Shown in pieces: positions 8,970 to 15,815 of a stretch of DNA of 18,633 nt. Both the position numbers and the translations under genes were made by a program. The stretch lies in assembly GCA_028274825.1 (NCBI GenBank), contig JAQCMZ010000013.1, positions 1-18,633 on the forward strand, in the 5' to 3' direction. The stretch's first letter is position 1; the number at the start of each line of letters is the position of its first letter. The stretch comes from Haloferacaceae archaeon (lineage in GTDB: Archaea; Halobacteriota; Halobacteria; Halobacteriales; Haloferacaceae). Below the pieces are notes generated by a model. That model was not told where the DNA came from. It saw nothing but the letters and a program-made list of their open reading frames with translations, and ran no database searches.

Positions 8970-8992
8970 TATGGCAATTATACGGACGAAAT

Positions 8993-9208
8993 ATGCCTCC
9001 AGAAGCCTATACACCCGTCACAATTAGCGATAGCTTGGCGACAACGCTCACACGAATCATGGCAGATCACGAGTGCTCCAGCGACGCTGCAGCAATCGAG
9101 TATGTCGTCGATACAACTCTCCTACAGGAGGAGAAAATCACCATACAGGAGCTGAGTCATCTACTTGCTGAACGTGCCGAGGAAATAGACGAGTCTCGAT
9201 TACAGTAA
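8993..9208 (+). CDS. Small protein with a ribbon-helix-helix-like N-terminal half
   Basis: A 71-residue acidic protein. A short strand (PVTIS, residues 8-12) is followed by a helix (DSLATTLTRIMADH), a turn with SSDAAA and a second helix (IEYVVDTTLLQEE), the order of a CopG/Arc-type DNA-binding fold. A further charged helix (QELSHLLAERAEEIDES) ends the protein. This fold call rests on pattern only. The start is supported by a TATA-like box about 28 bp upstream. RHH proteins are often antitoxins or local repressors, but no toxin-like gene adjoins it: the MFS gene lies nearly 0.5 kb upstream and a convergent hydrolase gene lies downstream. It may therefore be an orphan transcription factor. Confidence 0.65.
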   Translation: MPPEAYTPVTISDSLATTLTRIMADHECSSDAAAIEYVVDTTLLQEEKITIQELSHLLAERAEEIDESRLQ

Positions 9209-9261
9209 ATAGTACGGGAAGTATATTCAAAACTTCTCTTAGTCACTATTGTGGTATCTAG

Positions 9262-9549
9262 TGGATCATATTCATCCCCGAGACACGCGGTGATGGTGGA
9301 AGTGATTTTGAGCCTGAGAAACATGACGGTTACTCTGTCATTGCAGAGGAGTCATCCCGAACACCCGTGGAGACTAGCACCGCCCGCGGAACCGACGAAT
9401 CTGTGGAGTCGCACATTACCGCCGGTCTCGTGCACGCTCTGGCCCGGGCTTACCGAGATGTGCCTGCAGGTTCTGTCGCCGACACAGGACGCTCCTGTCT
9501 CACGGACGCCGCGCGAGCGACTGTGGTGTCAGGGGTATCTCAGCCACTG
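9262..9549 (+). other. Open stretch with weak HalOD1-like character, no start codon
   Basis: After an in-frame TAG (9259-9261) the plus strand is open through this gap and on into the antisense of the UPF0173 gene. The translation (DGYSVIAEESSRTP and, later, ITAGLVHALARAYRDVPAGS) vaguely recalls the small HalOD1 output domain of haloarchaeal regulators. There is no ATG at the expected place; a GTG at 9367 would start mid-domain. It may be a decayed small gene or chance. Otherwise this gap of about 340 bp holds nothing I recognise. Confidence 0.2.
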
Positions 9550-10272
9550 TCAGAGCGTATAACTCTCGTCACCTTCGAGGACGACGACTTCCGCGTCGGC
9601 ACCGACTGCGTCCACCTCTCGGACGAAATCATCAGTATCGATCTCGATTGGTGGGAAAGTGTTGTAATGCATGGGGAAGGCGACATCTGCGCCAACCCAC
9701 TCTACAGCGACTGCACCTTGCCCGGGACCCATGGTGAAGTGATCGCCAACGGGAATTGCAGCTGCGTCTGGCTGCAAATACGATCCGATAACGTCTTTCA
9801 TCTCTGACATGAGCGCGGTATCGCCCGCGTGGTAGAAACTCGTGCTGCTGGAGTCAGGTTCACGAGTCGTGACCTCATCGGAGATCACGTAGCCGGCGGG
9901 CATTCCTGCAGACGTGTCGGGATCAGTCTCGATTCCGTTCGAGTGGTCAGCCCGAACCATGGTGACGTGCGCGTCACCGAGCGTGACAGTCCCGCCGAGA
10001 TTCATTCCCGTACCGCCGACAGCATCGGTAAACCCGAACTCCTCTTGAGCATATCCCACCAGTTCCGGAGTCGCTACCAGTGTTGCGTCGCTGAACGCCG
10101 GCGCATCTGCCACATGGTCAGCGTGCCCGTGAGTGAGGAGGACGAAATCTGGGGGGTCGACATCCTCTAAATCGAGGTCTGTATGCGGATTATCAAAAAA
10201 CGGGTCGATTAACAGATCCGTTTCTCCGACAGTGACGCGCCACGTGGAGTGACCGTGCCATGTGAGATCCAT
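9550..10272 (-). CDS. UPF0173-type metal-dependent hydrolase (metallo-beta-lactamase fold)
   Basis: A 240-residue single-domain metallo-beta-lactamase-fold protein. It opens with MDLTWHGHSTWRV, typical of the UPF0173/YtkL-like group, and carries the metal-binding signature THGHADH (residues 47-53). Later conserved pieces are YHAGDTAL (Asp ligand) and FPMHYNTFPP (His ligand). The natural substrate of this group is not established, so only a general cytoplasmic hydrolase role can be given. The frame extends to an ATG at 10329, but the ATG at 10272 matches the family start and has a TATA-like box about 31 bp upstream. It lies downstream of mal on the same strand, 232 bp away and with its own promoter, so it is probably not part of that operon. 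Confidence 0.87.
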   Translation of the reverse strand: MDLTWHGHSTWRVTVGETDLLIDPFFDNPHTDLDLEDVDPPDFVLLTHGHADHVADAPAFSDATLVATPELVGYAQEEFGFTDAVGGTGMNLGGTVTLGDAHVTMVRADHSNGIETDPDTSAGMPAGYVISDEVTTREPDSSSTSFYHAGDTALMSEMKDVIGSYLQPDAAAIPVGDHFTMGPGQGAVAVEWVGADVAFPMHYNTFPPIEIDTDDFVREVDAVGADAEVVVLEGDESYTL

Positions 10273-10297
10273 CACACACTGGATTCGCGTATCAGTG

Positions 10298-10308
10298 TTA
10301 ATAAATAT
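10298..10308 (-). promoter_or_regulatory. TATA box for the UPF0173 hydrolase gene
   Basis: The minus strand reads ATATTTATTAA, centred about 31 bp before the ATG at 10272. It is a strong archaeal TATA-like box. It fixes the short start and indicates transcription separate from mamA-mamB-mal. Confidence 0.6.
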
Positions 10309-10504
10309 CCGCCTGAACGCCACAGTCACTCCTGCAGGCGAACCGGCCAGCGCCCAGGGGATCCGGATCTCACCGTCAGCACACGAGATATCACACGTTT
10401 ACGAGTCTCTACCGCCGAGTCGGCGAGATGCTTTTTGTATCCGGCCGTGTGAAGGGCGCGTGATAGTCTAACACGAAACCCGCGATTCCACAGAGGAGAT
10501 TAAA

Positions 10505-11773
10505 TCAGTCTCGATGAGACGCTGGAATCTCCGTGTTGGCCTGCCGATTGCGAGCCAGGGCCCGGTGCATTTCGTTTGTGATGACGGCGAACCCCTCGTC
10601 AAATCCCATCCCAGGCTTTGCGAGGATCTGTGCAGCATCAGTCGCCAATCCGAGATGGGCACATGTCTGGGCCGATCCCGTAGTCTCGTTACATGTTCCA
10701 CCCAGATATGCTCGGGTGTCGGTGCCGGCACAGTAGCCGACAGCACGTCCGCTTTCCAGTAGCCCACCGACATCAGGAGTTTTCACCTGGATCAAGTCGA
10801 CGACGCCGGCGTCGACGAATGTCTCGATATCCGCTCTCCGATCACACCACTCGTCAGCCACCAACTCGACGGCAACGCCCGCGTCAGCCAGGCCATCGTG
10901 AAGCTCGCCGAGTGCAGTAATCTGTGTAGATTTAGACTCCGTCTTGATTGGCTCTTCGACCTGGAGAGGAAACGGCTCGGCCGCCTGTCGAAGATCACGA
11001 AAGTAGTCCACCACCTCGGCGCGGTCGTATGGCGTGCCGAACATGTCGCCGAGAAGTCCGTACACATCCGCGTGGAATCGCGGAGCGTACGCCGACGGAC
11101 CGAGTTCTCTGACTCGGTCAGACAGCCAGGAAAGATAATCGATCAACCCCTCTCCACCATCGCCGATTGTTTGCGGCGTGTTGAACAGCCCGTGAGGGAG
11201 TACCGGCACCCGTTTCAGTATCATCTTTTCCGCGCCCAGCCGGCGGTCATCTCCGGACTGGCCAAACACCGGAACAGGTGCCGTCGCTGGGGTGGTCTGA
11301 AGCGCGTCTGCGAGGATATCGGTCTGTGTCGTCGTCTGCACCGCCGCGGCCGCAGCGACGAGTGCCTGAGAGACACCGTATCGCACTGCTGTATGAAGCG
11401 GCTTCCCGTCGGCGCGGAACTGCTCGAGTATCCGTTCGTTCTCCACAAACGCAGCTGCGTCTCGACCGACGAGTTCGGGGGCAAGACACTGTTCGACAGC
11501 CGCGACGTGATCGGCAGCACGGAACAGTGGATCTCGATCACCGACGCCAGAGTACTGGACAGCAGTACAGTCGCCGCTAACGCAGAGACCGTCCGCGAGC
11601 TCGATTTCGATTAGTAGGGCTTGTCCTGGTTCTCTGATCTGCTTGTATCCCGGTGTCCGCGGGTCTCCATCGTATGTGAACCCGTCGCGGCAGGCTCCGT
11701 CTGTAATAGCAGCCTGGTCGTCGAAATAAAACGCCGACACCCCTGGAACTGCTCGAACGGACTCGATTTGCAT
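10505..11773 (-). CDS. mal: Methylaspartate ammonia-lyase
   Basis: A 422-residue enolase-superfamily enzyme that removes ammonia from L-threo-3-methylaspartate to give mesaconate. The active-site set known from Clostridium tetanomorphum is present at nearly identical positions: Gln172 (FGQSGDD), His194 (LPHGLF), Asp236 (HADVYG), Glu273 (QVEEP), Asp307 (ADEWC), Lys331 (IQVKTP), Thr360 and Cys361 (GGTCNET). The three acidic residues bind Mg, and Lys331 is the base acting on the S-isomer. It is the last gene of mamA-mamB-mal: its ATG overlaps the mamB TGA by one base (TGATG), indicating translational coupling. In haloarchaea this pairing belongs to the methylaspartate cycle; elsewhere the same steps serve glutamate fermentation. 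Confidence 0.95.
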   Translation of the reverse strand: MQIESVRAVPGVSAFYFDDQAAITDGACRDGFTYDGDPRTPGYKQIREPGQALLIEIELADGLCVSGDCTAVQYSGVGDRDPLFRAADHVAAVEQCLAPELVGRDAAAFVENERILEQFRADGKPLHTAVRYGVSQALVAAAAAVQTTTQTDILADALQTTPATAPVPVFGQSGDDRRLGAEKMILKRVPVLPHGLFNTPQTIGDGGEGLIDYLSWLSDRVRELGPSAYAPRFHADVYGLLGDMFGTPYDRAEVVDYFRDLRQAAEPFPLQVEEPIKTESKSTQITALGELHDGLADAGVAVELVADEWCDRRADIETFVDAGVVDLIQVKTPDVGGLLESGRAVGYCAGTDTRAYLGGTCNETTGSAQTCAHLGLATDAAQILAKPGMGFDEGFAVITNEMHRALARNRQANTEIPASHRD

Positions 11774-13203
11774 CAGTCGTCCTCCGGCCGGCCGATGAGC
11801 CGGCCTTTGCTGACTGCGGAGACGTCGTCTGCAACCATACGGAACGATGGACGCCGTCCCTCACTCGAGGCACGTTTCTCCAGCCGCGCCCGATGTGTCT
11901 GTTTGATGTCGTCGCTCAACGCGAGATTCCCGAACTTCAGTATCCGGACGCGACCGTCGTCGTCTCGCACTGGCAACAGATCCCCCGCCGAGGCGTCGCT
12001 CGGAGGGAACGGCACATCCAGTTGTCCGGATTCAAACGCCCGAACCGTCCCGGTAGCGACATCTCCTCTGCCAGCAGCGTATACTGCGTCCAGAAGCGCC
12101 CGTGCCGATCGTTCGATCAGTTCTCGTTCCTGGGCGACCCCCTCGAGTGTGAGACTTTGTCTGCTCACCATCTGAATCGCCTGTCGGGTGGCTCTGAGCC
12201 CGGCCGCGTTGGCACTGGCTGTCGGCACTCCGTCCGCCTCCTGTGGGGATTTCGTGATGATTTTGTCGGGGGTGGCGATGCCAGCGGTCAGACTCCCCAC
12301 CCCGATCACACCGTGGGCCCGTGCTTCGTCGCGGGGGAACCCGCCCATCCACTGGTGAAACACCGTTGTCACCGTCACGTCTCCCGGAAGATATTCTCGG
12401 CCGAGTTCACGCATCGCCTGAAGCGCAGCGATATCTTGTACGAGATTGCCCACCTGTCCGTAACCGAGAGTGACGCTTCGGACACCCTGTGTGGCTGCCA
12501 ACAGTCCCTCGATAATACAGATTGCGACAGCCACACACGGCGGGACAAGTGTCCCAGTAAGAGGGCCGAACGGCTCTCTGTTGATGGGAATCCCACGTTC
12601 GGTGTAGGCCCCGCAGAGGCGGTCGACATACTGCCAGTATGTGATCGTCTCTTCGAGGTCGTATTTGCTGGTGTAAGGCAGGTTGTAGCTGATGGGTCCT
12701 CCCTCGAAGCTCTGGAACCCGCCGGCGAGAGTCACTGCCGCTAACAGCCTTGCGTCAGGTGTCCCGTGACGAACTTGCACTGGAGTGTCGACAGCTTCCA
12801 CGAGCGTTCGACAGCCCTCTATCCCGTGGTTCACCGCCGGAAACCCGTTCAGGTGGCTGTCACCAGTTTCACGCGATTTCTCCAGCCCATCCCCAGCTTT
12901 CGAGTACTCGTTGTCTCGTGTGTACGAATCGATCGTCGTCGGCAAGAGGTCCGCTCCGCCCTGAGATTCGAGATGGGTTAACAGATCGATCTGCTCGGAA
13001 AGCCGAGCCACGCCAGCTCGTGGCTGTAAAAGAATACGGTCAGCGGTGTGTAACACGTGGGTGAACCGCTGGTTTCGCGGGAGTGTCCGGTGAAATTTGA
13101 CAGCTGATTCGAGATCGGGCAGCGTTTCCACGAGAGACTGGTCCATGATCGTCTCTGTGATATCGACCAGTTCGGACTCTGTTAGGCGTGTGTCTTGGAT
13201 CAT
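11773..13203 (-). CDS. mamB: Glutamate mutase, epsilon (catalytic) subunit
   Basis: The TIM-barrel subunit of adenosylcobalamin-dependent glutamate mutase, which with the small subunit converts L-glutamate to L-threo-3-methylaspartate by a radical carbon-skeleton rearrangement. At 476 residues it is about full length. Substrate-binding residues known from the clostridial enzyme (Arg100, Arg149, Glu171, Tyr181) have counterparts shifted by four: Arg96 (YTRDNEY), Arg145 (VRHGTPDAR), Glu167 (QSFEGGP) and Tyr177 (YNLPYTS). It follows mamA after a single base and overlaps mal by one base, so all three are probably one transcript. It is called glmE or mutE in bacteria. No reactivation factor gene is nearby. 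Confidence 0.95.
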   Translation of the reverse strand: MIQDTRLTESELVDITETIMDQSLVETLPDLESAVKFHRTLPRNQRFTHVLHTADRILLQPRAGVARLSEQIDLLTHLESQGGADLLPTTIDSYTRDNEYSKAGDGLEKSRETGDSHLNGFPAVNHGIEGCRTLVEAVDTPVQVRHGTPDARLLAAVTLAGGFQSFEGGPISYNLPYTSKYDLEETITYWQYVDRLCGAYTERGIPINREPFGPLTGTLVPPCVAVAICIIEGLLAATQGVRSVTLGYGQVGNLVQDIAALQAMRELGREYLPGDVTVTTVFHQWMGGFPRDEARAHGVIGVGSLTAGIATPDKIITKSPQEADGVPTASANAAGLRATRQAIQMVSRQSLTLEGVAQERELIERSARALLDAVYAAGRGDVATGTVRAFESGQLDVPFPPSDASAGDLLPVRDDDGRVRILKFGNLALSDDIKQTHRARLEKRASSEGRRPSFRMVADDVSAVSKGRLIGRPEDD

Positions 13204-13204
13204 G

Positions 13205-13681
13205 TCAGGACCGAGCGCTCAGTCGCTCGGATTCGCTTTCGAGATAGGTATTCTCGGTGCCGAGAGCAGTCCTGAGTGTGTCGATAACGGCGTCAAAGTC
13301 AGCGTCGTGACCGAACACGCGGTCAAATCCCATCTCTCGAAAGATCTGGCGCACGTCTGCAAATTCGGATTGCCCGACAGAGAGGTTCCCGCCAATGCAA
13401 GTGAAGTAGCTTTCACCACCCTTTTGCAGTATCTCGTGAAGTCCCTGACAATCCTGCTCGGCGTGACCATACAGAGATGATACGAGGACTGCGTCCGCAT
13501 CCATCTCGGCGGCCGCTTCAGCGAACGCTGAACGTGAGGTCTGCGCTCCGAGATTTCGCACGAGAAATCCGGCATCCCGCAGCGCGTGTTCTAGCAAGGT
13601 GATCCCGACAACGTGTGCGTCCGATCCGATTGTCCCCAGCACGACTGACGGGTGCGGTGTGGTTTCACCGTGTGTGGACAT
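13205..13681 (-). CDS. mamA: Glutamate mutase, sigma (cobalamin-binding) subunit
   Basis: A 158-residue Rossmann-like cobalamin-binding subunit. It shows the full base-off/His-on B12 signature: DAHVVG (residues 21-26), with His23 as the lower axial ligand to cobalt, SSLYGH (68-73) and IGGNLSVG (96-103). It assembles with MamB to form the active mutase. It is slightly longer than the roughly 137-residue bacterial GlmS, with a short hydrophilic N-terminus and a Ser/Glu-rich tail after about 140. It is first in the mamA-mamB-mal operon, one base before mamB. There is no TATA box at leaderless distance from its ATG; the best A/T box is about 160 bp upstream (13838-13848), suggesting a leader of roughly 130 nt. 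Confidence 0.94.
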   Translation of the reverse strand: MSTHGETTPHPSVVLGTIGSDAHVVGITLLEHALRDAGFLVRNLGAQTSRSAFAEAAAEMDADAVLVSSLYGHAEQDCQGLHEILQKGGESYFTCIGGNLSVGQSEFADVRQIFREMGFDRVFGHDADFDAVIDTLRTALGTENTYLESESERLSARS

Positions 13682-13805
13682 GAATCAAACTATGGGTAGT
13701 GTCACACAGCGGTTCGTAATCGAACGAGACTGATACCGACGGCGACTCCTGTGTCATGTGCAAGCCGGCTGCCGCGAGATTACACTCAGTAGACCGAATA
13801 GTATC

Positions 13806-13829
13806 AATATCCATCAACAGATGGGTATT
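13806..13829. promoter_or_regulatory. 10-bp hairpin/dyad upstream of the mam operon
   Basis: AATATCCATC and GATGGGTATT pair over ten positions (one T-G wobble) around an AACA loop. It lies just downstream, in the mamA direction, of an A/T box at 13838-13848 (minus strand TTTATGATATA). If that box is the mam promoter, the dyad would overlap the transcription start, a normal place for an archaeal repressor site, or form the 5' end of the mRNA. Confidence 0.4.
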
Positions 13830-14225
13830 TGCCAGAGTATATCATAAAAGTTCATGGCTAATTTCGGATATTCAATCTGCGGATACACACTCCTTGTCAG
13901 GACGGCATCGCCACACACCTGCCGGGGACTGACCATCTGACCTCAGGTCAGATTTGCATCATATTACCGGTCACCAGGCGCACAGATGGATGCCGAGCGG
14001 GACTAGCCCCGCAGAATCAGGACGACTCTGTGAACCGCCTCTGGGTCGGAACAGAGGGGCCATACCAGTGGTTGAGAATATGGCCGGGGTGTATCTCCAA
14101 CGTATTGATCACTTCTGGAACGCCAGTTCGTGGTCCGTCTCAAATATCGAAGATTAAGCTACCACCAGCTGATTCGGAGATACTCACCACGGCGACAAGA
14201 GAAGCCCACTCATGTAGTGTCAGCT

Positions 14226-14250
14226 ACCCACGGTTGAAGCCGTGGACTTC
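14226..14250 (+). repeat. IS200/IS605-type terminal palindrome (solo)
   Basis: CCACGG-TTGAAG-CCGTGG forms a perfect 6-bp stem in the context CAGCTACCCACGG and GGACTTCCTCC, the form seen at ends of haloarchaeal IS200/IS605 and IS1341-type elements. There is no transposase gene next to it. It may be an orphan end or the end of a non-coding element such as the PATEs (palindrome-associated transposable elements) described in Haloquadratum. Confidence 0.5.
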
Positions 14251-14267
14251 CTCCGTGTTCTTCTGTG

Positions 14268-14304
14268 AGACGTGTGGTTGGAGTAACATTACTTACACAC
14301 GTCT
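14268..14304. repeat. Nested inverted repeat (long hairpin or cruciform)
   Basis: The outer arms AGACGTGTG (14268-14276) and CACACGTCT (14296-14304) are a perfect 9-bp match. Inside them AGTAA-CA-TTACT (14282-14293) forms a second 5-bp stem. It begins 18 bp after the IS-like palindrome. It could belong to the same element or be an operator for the gene at 14454. Confidence 0.5.
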
Positions 14305-14421
14305 TGAGCCGAGTGCAGGGAGACTGACGGTCGTCTGTCGCCATCACGTTCCCGTCTCAGAGGAGTCAACGAGCGACCCCTCACACCATTGTATGCGGGC
14401 TAATTCAATACCGACTGGAGA

Positions 14422-14431
14422 AGTATTATGA
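14422..14431 (+). promoter_or_regulatory. TATA-like box for the 14454 gene
   Basis: AGTATTATGA is centred about 27 bp before the ATG at 14454, matching a leaderless archaeal promoter and supporting that start. Confidence 0.55.
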
Positions 14432-14453
14432 TGACCGGGATATTGTTTCGTGT

Positions 14454-14879
14454 ATGGACTTCATGGACAATATCAAAACTACCCTCTCATCAGAAATCGT
14501 CAACCCGGATGTTTATCGGGTGGACAGTGTGTCACAGGAAGACGACAGACACGTGGGAACTGTGGCCACCGACCGATTAACCGACATTCTGATACAGTAT
14601 TCTGACGCGTGCTGCGCATTCGAGTTGACCACTGGAGCGGGATACCAGAAAATCCCAGAACAAAGCGCGAGCACGTCTTTTGGCAAACAGACAGACAGAG
14701 TTGAAAAGTCGTTAGAAGCAGTCTTGGATACTCTCACCGAATATTATGACTGTCAAATCCGGCTTGATACCGTCGATCCACAGGTAGCCATCATTACGAA
14801 CGAACGAACAGAAATACATATTGAAATCGATACATCTGCGATTCTATGGGCCCCTCCAGAAGAACACAGCTCTGTCTGA
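14454..14879 (+). CDS. Hypothetical acidic protein
   Basis: A 141-residue protein I do not recognise. It has no signal peptide or membrane helix. The composition is acidic and haloarchaeal. The N-terminal part (about 1-60) alternates short strands and helices. A polar, Ser/Gln/Lys-rich stretch (about 62-85) is followed by a probable helix (VEKSLEAVLDTLTEYYDCQI) and a strand-rich end (QVAIITNERTEIHIEIDTSA). A second ATG three codons in is an alternative start, but the TATA-like box favours 14454. It stands alone between two long spacers and beside IS-like palindromes, so it may be accessory DNA. It is probably a real gene, because promoter spacing and codon use agree. Confidence 0.65.
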   Translation: MDFMDNIKTTLSSEIVNPDVYRVDSVSQEDDRHVGTVATDRLTDILIQYSDACCAFELTTGAGYQKIPEQSASTSFGKQTDRVEKSLEAVLDTLTEYYDCQIRLDTVDPQVAIITNERTEIHIEIDTSAILWAPPEEHSSV

Positions 14880-15435
14880 CGATAGGGGTATTCCATCCGG
14901 AACTAGTCGTCAGAACCCGTGACACCTGACACTTCCAGCAGAGATGTCAGGAAACCCGGAAGTGTGGGGCGGATACGCGATACCACGAAACGACTGCATT
15001 GGGGGCCGGCTTGGTCTCGTCAGTTCTCTGTGACCGTGATTAATCTGGGTGTGTCTCGTAGCTGTATGATAGCTGAGGGACCCGAAAGGGCGCTTCACCG
15101 GTAATACCGACAGACTGAGACTGTTGATCGGCGGCCGCGCGAGCGATTGTCAGTTGCAGCGGTCGTCTGAGACGAATAACCAACGATTCGTGAGACTACG
15201 ATACTGGGTTACGATTGTGACGGGTGGTGTCGGGTCTCGTGAACGGCTCAATTACATTCTCCGCGACTCCATGGAGTTGTCAGCCAACCGGACATTAGAA
15301 GCTGTCCGACGACAACTTTCTCACATATACTGACACTTATCTCTGGAGGTCAATTATCAGAATTGCTCGTCAAGTTAATCTTTTTCGAGAACGCATTGGT
15401 TTAGTCCCTTCAGTCTTAATTCAATTATACGTACA
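14880..15435. other. Spacer with competing hairpins between the 14454 gene and UPF0058
   Basis: No firm gene. A plus-strand frame at 15124-15333 (TTG start) ends in a protein-like stretch (SRERLNYILRDSMELSANRT), perhaps the tail of a lost gene, but it lacks a promoter and I do not annotate it as coding. The region just before 15436 (about 15370-15435) is AT-rich and should contain the UPF0058 promoter; TTAATTCAATTATA at 15416-15429 is the richest part. Confidence 0.35.
14925..14965 (+). repeat. Two overlapping, mutually exclusive inverted repeats
   Basis: CCTGACA (14925-14931) can pair with TGTCAGG (14945-14951). ACACTTCC (14929-14936) can pair with GGAAGTGT (14958-14965). The two left arms share bases, so both stems cannot form at once. 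They lie about 45 bp after the stop codon of the 14454 gene. Confidence 0.4.
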
Positions 15436-15687
15436 ATGAAGAAACGCGAGCTAATCCACTTTCACGCATTATTGGGTACACTAGCAGGACAGTTCATCGA
15501 TGAAGGAATTGTCACACATCAAGAATTAGAGCAATACGACTCTCTTGGGGTCTCTCCAATGACAATGACAGGGTCACGCGATGATCATGAGGAAGCAGTA
15601 TTGCTGTTATCGAAGATATTGACAGCAGCAGTCGAAGAGGAGGCTGAAAACGCAAAGTCACGAGACAAGCAAACACAGACTGCGTGA
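15436..15687 (+). CDS. UPF0058 family protein
   Basis: An 83-residue protein matching the archaeal UPF0058 family, which has no established function. The N-terminus MKKRELIHFHALLG corresponds to the family's usual MKK-ELIHLH-LL opening. A helix (AGQFIDEGIVTHQEL) and the segment YDSLGVSPMTMTGSRDDHEEAVLLLSKIL follow, in the usual order with the conserved LGV-P, S--DH--A pattern. The tail is short, charged and probably disordered. It has the AT-rich upstream region of a leaderless gene. It lies 151 bp before the MutS-like gene on the same strand; that gene has its own TATA-like box, so co-transcription is not required. Confidence 0.82.
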   Translation: MKKRELIHFHALLGTLAGQFIDEGIVTHQELEQYDSLGVSPMTMTGSRDDHEEAVLLLSKILTAAVEEEAENAKSRDKQTQTA

Positions 15688-15806
15688 CGCTGACAGATCA
15701 ATCATGGTTCCGATTAGAGTCACCAGTGCCGGCGAACGCGAGGTGAAAGGGCTCTGATTGTCGGGGCCGTCTCGGAAACAGTGATTGGAGGCAACCTCAG
15801 ACCGCC

Positions 15807-15815
15807 AATATCAAA
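15807..15815 (+). promoter_or_regulatory. TATA-like box for the MutS-like gene, flanked by an inverted repeat
   Basis: AATATCAAA is centred about 28 bp before the ATG at 15839. CCTCAG (15795-15800) and CTGAGG (15826-15831) flank it symmetrically. GGAG (15830-15833) also lies at a possible Shine-Dalgarno distance from the ATG. Confidence 0.4.

Larger units (their letters stand above)
8526..8992. other. Spacer between the MFS gene and the small RHH gene
   Basis: No gene seen. It contains an imperfect repeat of GTCTGAA (8708-8735), a CTGCAA/TTGCAG inverted pair (8773-8778 and 8797-8802), and two small palindromes close to the promoter of the next gene, which are listed separately. Confidence 0.4.
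13682..14453. other. Spacer upstream of mamA, rich in dyads and with IS-like debris
   Basis: No convincing gene in this 770-bp divergent region. From mamA outwards it holds an AT-rich block with a perfect hairpin (13806-13829), a TATA-like stretch, an IS200/IS605-type terminal palindrome (14226-14250), a nested dyad (14268-14304) and the promoter of the 14454 gene. A plus-strand frame crosses 14030-14431, but its translation runs through the palindromes and resembles no protein. Confidence 0.45.

Noticed and set aside
8993..9208. Antitoxin of a toxin-antitoxin pair
   Set aside because: No toxin-like reading frame overlaps or adjoins it on the same strand, so an orphan regulator is the safer reading.
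9367..9807. Plus-strand open frame of 146 codons as a full gene
   Set aside because: More than half of it is antisense to the C-terminus of the UPF0173 hydrolase, whose conserved residues and stop are clear. Only the non-overlapping part is mentioned, at low confidence.
10898..11614. Plus-strand frame of 238 codons inside mal
   Set aside because: It is antisense to mal, whose full catalytic residue set is present. The translation is Arg- and Cys-rich and not haloarchaeal in character.
11893..12744. Long plus-strand frame of 283 codons inside mamB
   Set aside because: It is a shadow on the opposite strand of mamB, which is unmistakable. GC-rich haloarchaeal genes often produce such frames, and the translation is unlike any protein.
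13682..13860. Cobalamin riboswitch upstream of the B12-dependent mutase
   Set aside because: No B12-box-like segment or multi-stem scaffold is visible. Only a single hairpin is present, and such riboswitches are rare in archaea.
14030..14431. Plus-strand open frame of 133 codons
   Set aside because: It reads straight through the IS-like palindrome and the nested dyad, has no promoter, and ends where the promoter of the 14454 gene begins.
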